DNA of 31,674 nucleotides from a virus: positions 1 through 31,674 of IMG/VR virus record IMGVR_UViG_3300030450_004028, one strand, 5' to 3'. The translations under genes were made by a program, and so were the position numbers. The notes under the pieces were generated by a model. That model did not search any database, was not told the DNA's origin, and worked only from the letters and a program-made list of their open reading frames with translations. Position 1 is the stretch's first letter. Each line of letters begins with the position of its first letter. Shown here one piece after another: positions 1-6,141 of this stretch.

Positions 1-2
1 CA

Positions 3-2861
3 ATTGAAAAAGGTGGTGGTAAGAAATCGATACAAACAAAAGATGGAAAGATTGATGTTACTGAAATACCGATAGAGCGCTTAGTTACTGATATTATAGA
101 ACCACTTACTTCTCCTGGTGCTCTCGTCAATAAGAAAACAAGGCGTATTACTCTTGAAGAAGCTCATTTTTTTGGTAGGATGACAGACATAAAGCTTCAT
201 TCCCAAGAGGCTTGGAATAATAAAACTAAAAAATCGGTAGATATCCCAGAATATGATGCAGACTACGCAAGGACTATAAAAGATTTATATACTTTTAAAC
301 ATATTGAACATATGTTTAAAGATGATAAGGGTAAAAGAATATCATTGTTTGATAATTTTAAAAACCCAAACGGAAGAAGAATACCAAAAGAATATATAGA
401 AAAGTATTTAAACAATTTATTATACATGTTTAATACAGATAAGCTAGACCGAGGTTGGGAAAAACAATGGGAATCAGATTATAAGAATGCTTTAAAAAGC
501 AGAAGGGGTCCATCTAGGGCTATGGAGATTATGCAAGAATCTTATTTAGCTTATAAAAAGTATAATAAAGATAATCCTGATTTAGTATTTAATGATGTTG
601 TTTCTGATATATTAGCTCCAGTTAAAAATTACTTTTCTTTTGAAAATGTTCCTGGGAGAAAAGGGTTTGTTCCGTGGAAAAAAGGAAGAGTGGATAATGT
701 TCAGGAAGGTGAAAAATATAGTCAATTTTTACATGACTTAGCCTTGGCTGAAAGAAAAATATCAATGCCTGTTTATATTAGACAAAAAAGAATCCATGAT
801 CCTTGGACTGGATTTCAGCCTATTGGGTTTAGAGAAAACTATATGCCACACTCTGGCTGGGATTTACCTATTCTAAAGAAAGAATTATTAGGATATGCTG
901 ACCAAATAAACAAAACTAAAAACTCTCCAGAAGAAAGAGCTAAGGCTCATGATCAAATAATAGATAGAATGACTAGACTTGTAGAAGATTCTAAAAAAGA
1001 TGATGCTGGTATTGCTGACCATGCTAGAGATTCCTTATTACTTAGAAATCTTGCTGGAGACAGAGGGATAAAACATCTTTCTGCTTTAGGAGCAGGTAAT
1101 AGGCCTGGTAATATGATGAGTAGAGATTTAAATGTCGATGGATATATGAGGCATTTGTCATCTTTAGGTAATTATACGGGTTCGATCCAGCAAGCCATTG
1201 GGACAGAATTAACTGCTGTATTATCTAAAAAGCATATAAGAAACTTTACAAAAAAGAATCCAATGGGTCCGCATACGCAAGATTGGGCTGATTTTATGAG
1301 AATATATGCTCGAGATATCTCAGGAGCACCTTCTACGGTCTCAAAAGAAATGCTAGATAGTGAAACATTAAGAATAAAGAATACGCCATGGTGGTATACT
1401 AGCGATCAGTATCTTTATAGTAAAAAAAGTGTGTATAAATTAGTTGATAAATTGTCTGGGAGATCTAAAGAAAGTCCTTTTATAAGAGAACTTTACAATA
1501 AAAGGCTACAAGGCCTTACAACTAATGGGCAAATGGATCTTTTTGACCCCAGGCAGCAACTTTCTTATGAACAGTGGTGGGACAGACAAAAAGAATTATT
1601 TGCAGTTAGGTATGATGCTGAAGGAAACCCAATTAAAGAGAATATGAACTTTTTTTCAGGTAAAATGAAGCAATATTCTCAAGCTGAAGGTAAGTATCAA
1701 TTAGCAACTCTTTTAGCTCGGATGAAAGTTGTTGTTAACAATGTGTTTGGCGGTGGAACAAATGCATGGGTTTATAATGGAGCTAGGCCTATGAGAGATG
1801 CAAGAAAAATTGAAATTTGGCAATCAATTGACAAAAGATTTAAAAAGATGTCTGATGTGAATGATTGGGTTTATGAGCTTGGTGTTGTTCCAGAAATGAT
1901 ACGTTATGAATTAGGTTATATGGGAATGAAAAGAGATCCAAATTGGGAAGCGTTTTCAAAAGACCTAGGAAAACTGGCTATTGAAAAGATTCGTGATACA
2001 AAAAGAGACCAAAAGAAGGATTTCTATGATACTAAATTTACTGATCTTGTCAGAAAATATTCCATTGGATCCGTTGCTATGGAAAAAGCTGCTTGGTTTA
2101 TGCAATCTTCTGAGCTTCTATTAAGAACAAACACATTCAAAGCTGGGTATCTTGCTATTAGAGATAGCATGAGTCCTGTAGAATATTCATTAAACGACCC
2201 TTATTTAATACAACAAGCTAAAAAAGCTGTTAAAGCTAGTCAGTTTTTATATAGCGCTCCTTTCAGACCTTCTTTTGCAAGAACTTCTGCTGGTAAAATA
2301 TACTCAAGATTTAAACTTTGGGCTTGGAATTCAGTTAAATTTAGAAAAGATGTTTACAAAGAAGCTAAATATAGAGGATTTAGACCTGGATCTACAGAGT
2401 TTGAAAGATTGCAAAGAATGGCTATAGCTGATCTATTTATAATTGGAATGGCTAAATTACTTCCATATACAATGTTCGACTATTCATTACCAGCTCCATA
2501 CTCTTATTTCCAAGACACCTCTGATTGGTTGTTTGGAAGTGACCAGCAAAGAGAAAGAGCTTTCTATGGTGCCCTTCCAAGAGCAATTGCTCCTTTACAT
2601 GAAGTTATGCCATCTTTTTTAAGAGGACCTGAAGCTATTCTCGGTAATATTTTTACTGGGAATTGGGAAAGATTTGCTAATTATACTCTTCTTAGTTACT
2701 TCCCATTCGGCTTATTGGGCAGAGATATATATAACGGTGTACAAAGCCCAGCTTTAGCTACTGAGTTTATGACAGGAATACCGTTACATAAGATAAACAG
2801 AATGAAAGATGATGTCTTAAAAGATAAAAAAGCGCCCGCTTATGCGCCTGGGTTCTTTTAA
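3..2861 (+). CDS. Very large probable virion protein, C-terminal part (5'-truncated by window edge)
   Basis: The frame is open without a stop from base 3, so the first ATG at 180 is internal: only one base separates the AGG before it from the codon and there is no spaced Shine-Dalgarno. The visible part is 952 residues. It is rich in aromatic and charged residues, mostly helical in appearance, and lacks recognisable catalytic motifs. Hydrophobic stretches lie near the C-terminus (around IADLFIIGMAKLLPYTMF and YTLLSYFPFGLL). Very large proteins of this kind, encoded late in marine podovirus-like genomes, are often internal virion or ejected proteins or large polyvalent proteins. That role is inferred from size, strand and position, not from a motif. 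It reads in the same direction as the structural genes at the other end of the window, which fits it being the end of the late operon in a circularly permuted map. Its stop lies within the stop region of the convergent 44-aa gene. Confidence 0.8.
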   Translation: MEKGGGKKSIQTKDGKIDVTEIPIERLVTDIIEPLTSPGALVNKKTRRITLEEAHFFGRMTDIKLHSQEAWNNKTKKSVDIPEYDADYARTIKDLYTFKHIEHMFKDDKGKRISLFDNFKNPNGRRIPKEYIEKYLNNLLYMFNTDKLDRGWEKQWESDYKNALKSRRGPSRAMEIMQESYLAYKKYNKDNPDLVFNDVVSDILAPVKNYFSFENVPGRKGFVPWKKGRVDNVQEGEKYSQFLHDLALAERKISMPVYIRQKRIHDPWTGFQPIGFRENYMPHSGWDLPILKKELLGYADQINKTKNSPEERAKAHDQIIDRMTRLVEDSKKDDAGIADHARDSLLLRNLAGDRGIKHLSALGAGNRPGNMMSRDLNVDGYMRHLSSLGNYTGSIQQAIGTELTAVLSKKHIRNFTKKNPMGPHTQDWADFMRIYARDISGAPSTVSKEMLDSETLRIKNTPWWYTSDQYLYSKKSVYKLVDKLSGRSKESPFIRELYNKRLQGLTTNGQMDLFDPRQQLSYEQWWDRQKELFAVRYDAEGNPIKENMNFFSGKMKQYSQAEGKYQLATLLARMKVVVNNVFGGGTNAWVYNGARPMRDARKIEIWQSIDKRFKKMSDVNDWVYELGVVPEMIRYELGYMGMKRDPNWEAFSKDLGKLAIEKIRDTKRDQKKDFYDTKFTDLVRKYSIGSVAMEKAAWFMQSSELLLRTNTFKAGYLAIRDSMSPVEYSLNDPYLIQQAKKAVKASQFLYSAPFRPSFARTSAGKIYSRFKLWAWNSVKFRKDVYKEAKYRGFRPGSTEFERLQRMAIADLFIIGMAKLLPYTMFDYSLPAPYSYFQDTSDWLFGSDQQRERAFYGALPRAIAPLHEVMPSFLRGPEAILGNIFTGNWERFANYTLLSYFPFGLLGRDIYNGVQSPALATEFMTGIPLHKINRMKDDVLKDKKAPAYAPGFF
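2826..2849 (-). terminator. Possible leftward rho-independent terminator inside the convergent gene
   Basis: On the minus strand, AGGCGC and GCGCTT can pair (six base pairs including one G-T) around an 8-nt loop and are followed directly by TTTTTT. It starts about 10 bases past the stop of the last leftward gene, where a terminator for the early operon is expected. It lies in the last codons of the large rightward gene because the two gene sets abut. The stem is short. Confidence 0.45.
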
Positions 2862-2992
2862 GTCCCTATTCCGACTTTGCCAGCTTTTCTTTTTTTTCTT
2901 GCTATTTGAGCTGGCGTTCTTCCTTCTCTTTTCAGCTTTATATTCAATAATATTCTAGCCCTTTTTCTTTGCTTTGCCCTTTTGTTTGGCAT
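2858..2992 (-). CDS. Small highly basic protein, 44 aa
   Basis: ORF of 44 residues beginning MPNKRAKQRKRARILL and ending KAGKVGIGT. About one third is Lys or Arg, and it contains a segment GRTPAQIARKKRK. Its ATG overlaps the stop of the upstream gene as TAATG, a sign of translational coupling. It is the last gene of the leftward operon, and its stop shares TTAA with the stop of the convergent large gene. Small basic proteins like this are common in marine phages; nucleic-acid or ribosome binding is a guess from charge. Function unknown. Confidence 0.75.
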   Translation of the reverse strand: MPNKRAKQRKRARILLNIKLKREGRTPAQIARKKRKAGKVGIGT

Positions 2993-3477
2993 TATTTACC
3001 CCATTTGCCCTTTTTTACTATAGTTGCCATGATACCATAATTAGATAGATCTAAAAAAGCATCTTCTAATGGTTCATTAACGGCTGTCTTCCTTTCGCCT
3101 AATAACATATTTTTTGCTCTTTGGATTTTATCGTTCATTCTAAACCATAATCCAGTTAAGGCGACCCTAACTTCATTTATAGTTCTTAAATCTGTACCAA
3201 CAGATATATTCTTAGGACCATAATCATGCTGCTTATGACAAAAGAGTACATATTGCTCTCTTTGTATCTCCTTAAAGGCTTCTGTTGTTATTGGATAGTC
3301 TTTTTCCATTAGAGCAACAATTTCATCTTCATCAATTTTTATTTCAGTAGCATCTGCCATACTAATTTTCATTTCTTTCTCCTTATTCTTGCAGTCGGGG
3401 CACTGTCGTGCCCCTCCTGCTACTGGTTTATCGCAATCTATGCAATGTATAGGTAACGGCATCGGGAATGGACTCAC
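2992..3477 (-). CDS. Zinc-ribbon plus DUF1599/Nmad1-like protein
   Basis: Read from a GTG at 3477 that overlaps the upstream stop as TAGTG and has GGAGG six bases before it, giving 161 aa. Residues about 12-29 form a CxxC...CxxC zinc ribbon (CIDC and CPDC). The rest carries a pattern like the phage DUF1599/nucleotide-modification-associated family: a QHDYGP segment, then a helix with Arg and Lys residues, then LEDAFLDLSNYGIM near the end. Family members occur in phages beside nucleotide metabolism genes, and their biochemical role is not well established. An in-frame ATG at 3372 has a stronger site (AAGGAG) and would give a 126-aa product lacking the zinc ribbon, so two products may be made. 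A strong hairpin lies between the two starts. The family call is by eye. Confidence 0.7.
   Translation of the reverse strand: MSPFPMPLPIHCIDCDKPVAGGARQCPDCKNKEKEMKISMADATEIKIDEDEIVALMEKDYPITTEAFKEIQREQYVLFCHKQHDYGPKNISVGTDLRTINEVRVALTGLWFRMNDKIQRAKNMLLGERKTAVNEPLEDAFLDLSNYGIMATIVKKGKWGK
3391..3420 (-). promoter_or_regulatory. GA-loop hairpin 1, upstream of internal start at 3372
   Basis: On the mRNA strand: outer stem GCAG/CTGC, symmetrical internal loop GA/GA, inner stem GGGGCAC/GTGCCCC, loop GACA. It is followed within a few bases by AAGGAG and an in-frame ATG at 3372. It lies inside codons for the zinc ribbon. Two other hairpins in the window (6100-6141 and 12810-12841) share the layout with different stem sequences. 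A tandem G-A internal loop normally forms sheared pairs in RNA, so this probably acts in the transcript, for example in processing or in control of the internal start. The role is inferred. Confidence 0.55.
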
Positions 3478-3719
3478 TAATTGTCCTCCCACTCCATTTC
3501 TTTGTTACATTCTTTACACCAAGCACCTTGCGTTATATTGTTTTCAGGTTCATTTGATTGATAATTAATATCTTCATGGTCACATAAAGCATCCCTAAGC
3601 ATGCTTATATTGTCTTCCATTGATCTTTCTAATATGAAATCTGTTTGAAACAGGATCTCTTTAGCGTTATCAATCTTCTCTTCTAATTCTTCAACTAATA
3701 TTTCTGATAAACTCCTCAT
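3477..3719 (-). CDS. Hypothetical protein, 80 aa, with C-terminal Cys/His residues
   Basis: Begins MRSLSEILVEELEEKIDNAKE with GGAGG well placed before the ATG, and overlaps the upstream stop as ATGA. The N-terminal half looks like a charged amphipathic helix. The C-terminal half has LCDHEDI and WCKECNKEMEWED, so Cys and His residues could bind one metal ion. No family recognised. It is one link in a chain of overlapping small leftward genes. Confidence 0.75.
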   Translation of the reverse strand: MRSLSEILVEELEEKIDNAKEILFQTDFILERSMEDNISMLRDALCDHEDINYQSNEPENNITQGAWCKECNKEMEWEDN

Positions 3720-3982
3720 ATTGGCAACCTCCTATCTGCCCAAGTTGCATCCAAGTAATCACACCAATCATTTATATCCCATTCTTTACATAAATCCTTT
3801 GATGGCATAGGCATTTTATAGCTATTATCCATTTTCTTACAGAAAATGAGAATTTTAACAAGATAGTTAATCTGAGTTATTCCTAAGTTTTCACCACTAT
3901 ACTCATCTAATACTTGTCCCGCTCTTACTTCAAACTCTTCTAGCTCTTTTTTCATTTCTCTTTTTTCTTCTGTTTTGGTCAT
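3716..3982 (-). CDS. Hypothetical protein, 88 aa
   Basis: The ATG at 3982 was chosen because AAGGAG lies four bases before it; the longer open frame to 4051 overlaps the upstream gene without a site. The protein starts MTKTEEKREMKKELEEFEVR, a charged helix, and has a Trp- and Asp-rich C-terminus (EWDINDWCDYLDATWAD). It overlaps the 68-aa gene by 53 bases in another frame and ends ATGA onto the next gene. No known family seen. Confidence 0.7.
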   Translation of the reverse strand: MTKTEEKREMKKELEEFEVRAGQVLDEYSGENLGITQINYLVKILIFCKKMDNSYKMPMPSKDLCKEWDINDWCDYLDATWADRRLPI

Positions 3983-4136
3983 ACCACTCCTTCCATAGAG
4001 TTGTACCTTGATACCACCACCAACCATTACCATTTTCTTTAAATAGTGCATCTCGGTCTTTTATATATTTAGGATCATCTATCCCTTTGTATGGAAAACC
4101 TTTCTTAATGACCTTCCAATCGTACGGATTCTTCAC
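3930..4136 (-). CDS. Hypothetical Trp-rich protein, 68 aa
   Basis: Starts with GTG at 4136; the only upstream in-frame alternative is cut off by a TAA. The ribosome site is weak (AAAGG about seven bases away). The sequence has GNGWWWYQGTTLWKEW in the middle and a basic tail (NRRKKRNEKRARRV). The tail codons overlap the start of the 88-aa gene. Composition looks like a real protein rather than random reading. Function unknown. The 85 bases between this gene and the upstream one show no feature I can name. Confidence 0.6.
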   Translation of the reverse strand: MKNPYDWKVIKKGFPYKGIDDPKYIKDRDALFKENGNGWWWYQGTTLWKEWYDQNRRKKRNEKRARRV

Positions 4137-4221
4137 AGAATAGCCTTTATTCCTTTCTATTTGCCCTTATTTCAAGGTTAAGTGAAATATTCAACTATCT
4201 ATTCGAATATGTCTCTTTTTA

Positions 4222-4458
4222 TTATAAACTGTCTTTATCGCTGCCTTTTCCAGCAAATTGGATTGTATCTCTATATCGCTGAATAGCAGATTTATACTGT
4301 CTATAATCTGGGTGATCTTCCCGATTAACACCTGGAATCACTGCCTGTTCAAAATATGCGCATCTCTCTTCTGAAACCCAGCATTTCTTTCTAGCAATAA
4401 GACAATTTCCTTCAAAAAAATTAGCACATTCCTTTCTTGCTAATACTTTTATTTTCAA
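4222..4458 (-). CDS. Small four-cysteine protein, 78 aa
   Basis: Starts with TTG at 4458, overlapping the upstream stop as TTGA; no in-frame ATG exists. Four cysteines lie in the first 35 residues (ECANF, NCLIA, KCWVS, RCAYFEQAV), a spacing that suggests a small zinc site. The remainder is helical and charged (YRQYKSAIQRYRDTIQF). Cys-rich proteins with a terminal CxYFE-type segment are frequent in phage and bacterial genomes without assigned roles. Function unknown. Confidence 0.7.
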   Translation of the reverse strand: MKIKVLARKECANFFEGNCLIARKKCWVSEERCAYFEQAVIPGVNREDHPDYRQYKSAIQRYRDTIQFAGKGSDKDSL

Positions 4459-4664
4459 GCTTGCCCCGTGATCTCTTTTCCCATATCATAATTAGTAATA
4501 GCACTTACAGATTTAATCCAGACATCTTCTGGATTTACATTCATAGACAATGCTATTTGCTGTCTTACGATTTCAAACAAATGTTGAGTGTCTAACTCAA
4601 CCATTTGGTCTTCTAATGGAAATTCAACTGTTATCGTAGTTCGAGTATTTTCATTTAGTTCCAT
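4455..4664 (-). CDS. Hypothetical acidic protein, 69 aa
   Basis: ATG at 4664 with only a weak purine tract (AAAGATAA) before it. The sequence begins MELNENTRTTITVEFPLED and looks like alternating beta-strands then a helix (HLFEIVRQQIALSMNV). It overlaps the next gene by TTGA. No family recognised. It is the first gene after a structured non-coding segment, so it may be read from a processed transcript. Confidence 0.65.
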   Translation of the reverse strand: MELNENTRTTITVEFPLEDQMVELDTQHLFEIVRQQIALSMNVNPEDVWIKSVSAITNYDMGKEITGQA

Positions 4665-4869
4665 TTTATCTTTCGTTTAAATGAGGCTCCGAACGCCAAC
4701 CCAGAGCCTCATTATCACTTTTTCATTGCCACCCTCTTCATAAGAGAACGACGCTTTTATCACGACCTCCCACATTACCTGTTTAAGGTCGTAATTATTT
4801 TTAGGGAGCTATGCCTATAAAGGCATCGGTTAACAGAAGGGCTATCTGCTATGTATTTACCTTAGCTCC
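4665..4869 (-). other. Structured non-coding segment
   Basis: No convincing gene lies here. It holds three inverted repeats in a row: AATGAGGCTC/GAGCCTCATT at 4680-4713 (10 bp, 14-nt loop), ACGACCT/AGGTCGT at 4762-4792, and the larger fold at 4801-4873. A 32-codon minus-strand frame at 4677-4775 exists but its only purine tract abuts the ATG, and it runs through the first hairpin, so it is not called. The segment separates the resolvase gene from the small genes that follow. Confidence 0.6.
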
Positions 4870-4873
4870 CTAA
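4801..4873 (-). ncRNA. Candidate structured RNA, tRNA-sized multi-branch fold
   Basis: An 11-bp closing stem, TTAGGGAGCTA with TAGCTCCCTAA, encloses about 50 bases that contain two more small stems: ATGCC/GGCAT (6-nt loop) and GCAGA/TCTGT (7-nt loop, one G-T pair). Size and layout resemble a tRNA without a D-arm, but position 33 is not T and the T-loop is not canonical, so I do not call a tRNA. The last bases of the closing stem overlap the stop of the resolvase gene. It could be a processing signal or 3' protective fold. Confidence 0.4.
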
Positions 4874-5184
4874 TCCTTCGATAAAATGCCTATCAGGTCC
4901 ATAAATGGCATTAAAACCATTGGAACCTCTCTATCCTCTCTAATAACTACAGCATCACAGTTACCAAGCTTTAAATACGCAGGTAATGCAGCACGTCTTT
5001 TAGCTTGGATCTTAAAGTTTTCAAGATATCCAAATTTCTCCACGAGGATGTCAACGTCTTCTTCAAGACCCAATGATTTACCATTGCTACCCCAAGCACG
5101 CTTAGCCTTAATACCATTTTCATTAAGGATTTGAACAATTTCATTTTCGAATCTTGTTCCTTTTCTTTTAGATTTATTTGCCAT
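4870..5184 (-). CDS. Holliday-junction-resolvase-like nuclease (PD-(D/E)xK fold)
   Basis: Starting at the ATG at 5184 gives 104 aa beginning MANKSKRKGTRFENEIV. The pattern KGTRFENEIV near residue 10, a central EDVDILV near 43 and an FKIQAKRR segment near 58-64 match the E...D...QxK layout of archaeal Hjc-like and related phage resolvases in the restriction-endonuclease fold. Such enzymes cut branched DNA in replication and packaging. A TTG at 5199 would add five residues but is less likely. The start overlaps the end of the 57-aa gene by 11 bases. Being next to recombination and replication genes supports the call. Confidence 0.7.
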   Translation of the reverse strand: MANKSKRKGTRFENEIVQILNENGIKAKRAWGSNGKSLGLEEDVDILVEKFGYLENFKIQAKRRAALPAYLKLGNCDAVVIREDREVPMVLMPFMDLIGILSKD

Positions 5185-5347
5185 TATACACTCTGTCAAT
5201 TTCTCTTTCTGGCATCTTATCTATAATTTGTTGCAATTTTTGTATCCTAGATGTTTTGCCATTATTTATTTTTAAATTTACAAGATAGTCCATTAAGGCA
5301 ATCTTAATAATTTCTGTTTCTTCAAAATCATAGCTAACTTTATCCAT
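5174..5347 (-). CDS. Hypothetical protein, 57 aa
   Basis: A short ORF beginning MDKVSYDFEETEIIKIALMDYL and ending EIDRVYNGK, preceded by GGAG seven bases before the ATG. It overlaps the 61-aa gene upstream by eight bases and the resolvase start downstream by eleven, so it fills what would otherwise be a gap. It is predicted to be mostly helical. No family recognised; it could be a partner of the nuclease that follows. Confidence 0.65.
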   Translation of the reverse strand: MDKVSYDFEETEIIKIALMDYLVNLKINNGKTSRIQKLQQIIDKMPEREIDRVYNGK

Positions 5348-5525
5348 TTACACTCCAAATACTTAACTGAGTTGATATCTCAAATGGTGTTATTCCAACA
5401 CCAATATTCAAATGAGAACCATTATTACTATTGTGGGTTAAAGTTACTGAGAATAACCACAGGAATACAAATCGTATTCCTGTTATATCTCCTTTTGTGT
5501 ATTTAGTTAAATTGAAGAATTGCAT
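5340..5525 (-). CDS. Hypothetical protein, 61 aa, beta-rich
   Basis: ATG overlaps the stop of the Gp157-like gene as TAATG. The sequence begins MQFFNLTKYTKGDITG, has a hydrophobic stretch FVFLWLFSVTLTH and a Gly- and Ile-rich second half (IGVGITPFEIS). The hydrophobic part is too short and too interrupted for a clear membrane helix, so a small beta-fold seems likelier. Function unknown. Confidence 0.6.
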   Translation of the reverse strand: MQFFNLTKYTKGDITGIRFVFLWLFSVTLTHNSNNGSHLNIGVGITPFEISTQLSIWSVNG

Positions 5526-6082
5526 TATGATATTTTTAACCTCTTTACTTTCGGGATCTTAGCATAATCGGTATCACCGTTTGCTAAAATATCCTTTCTT
5601 AAACGGGCCTTATCGACCTCTACTTTTATTCGTGTATATTCCTGAGGAACCTCTGTTTCATCTGGAATTTCTAATGGACCAGGTGCTTCATAAGAAGTAT
5701 ACTTAAATCCATTCTTCTCAATTGTTGTTTTACCTTCGGATCCTTTTCCGACATTATCAACAAGCATAATTATTAGCTCTTCAAGACGTTTCCAGCCGTT
5801 ATCTGTGGCTGCTAATTTTCTTTTTAAACTAGTTAAAACATCTTGATATACTTTGATTTGACTTTTTAATTGCTCTTTCATCAGATCTTTTTTGACCATA
5901 ACATGTTCAATGTTTTCAACTTTCTCCATTATTGTACCTGTTATGTCCTCGACTTTATCTTCTAATTCTGCTTTCTTATCTTCGTCATCTTCCATTTGCA
6001 TATCTAGATGAGCATCAAAGTATTCTTCGAGCAATTGATAGGATGTTAATCTATCTTCTTTTTTATCAGGTAATGTTTCCAT
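5525..6082 (-). CDS. Siphovirus Gp157-like protein
   Basis: The ATG at 6082 was chosen because AAGGAG lies seven bases before it; the longer frame to 6259 runs into the helicase gene. This gives 185 aa beginning METLPDKKEDRLTSYQLLEEYFDAHL. The layout matches the Gp157 family: an acidic N-terminal helix pair, a long coiled coil (about residues 40-95), a short beta hairpin with an FKYTSYEAPGPLEIP-like segment, then IP/VP-x-EYTR, a charged helix DKARLRKDILANG and a basic end KVKRLKI. The founding member is from Streptococcus thermophilus phages, and bacteria carrying the gene were suggested to be more phage resistant. A molecular function is not established. It sits beside replication genes, as is usual. 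Confidence 0.75.
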   Translation of the reverse strand: METLPDKKEDRLTSYQLLEEYFDAHLDMQMEDDEDKKAELEDKVEDITGTIMEKVENIEHVMVKKDLMKEQLKSQIKVYQDVLTSLKRKLAATDNGWKRLEELIIMLVDNVGKGSEGKTTIEKNGFKYTSYEAPGPLEIPDETEVPQEYTRIKVEVDKARLRKDILANGDTDYAKIPKVKRLKIS

Positions 6083-6099
6083 TACTTGCTCCTTCTTTC

Positions 6100-6141
6100 G
6101 GGCTCGCTCGCTCCGCTCGCTATTGGCTCGCGAGCTCGCCC
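6100..6141 (-). promoter_or_regulatory. GA-loop hairpin 2, upstream of the Gp157-like gene
   Basis: On the mRNA strand: outer stem GGGC/GCCC, internal loop GA/GA, inner stem GCTCGC/GCGAGC, 18-nt loop. It overlaps the last codons and stop of the helicase gene and ends five bases before the AAGGAG of the Gp157-like gene. The segment is far more GC-rich than its surroundings. Other pairings among the repeated GCGAGC units are possible. It shares its layout with the hairpins at 3391 and 12810. Confidence 0.55.

Noticed and set aside
180-182. ATG at 180 as the start of the large left-end protein
   Set aside because: The frame stays open to the window edge with normal coding character, and there is no properly spaced ribosome site before this ATG.
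4677-4775. 32-codon ORF on the minus strand
   Set aside because: It starts next to its only purine tract, has no spaced ribosome site and its end is a perfect hairpin; the hairpin better explains the sequence.
4801-4873. tRNA gene on the minus strand
   Set aside because: Size and stems fit loosely, but there is no T33, no TTC-type T-loop and no D-arm, so it is listed as a structured element only.
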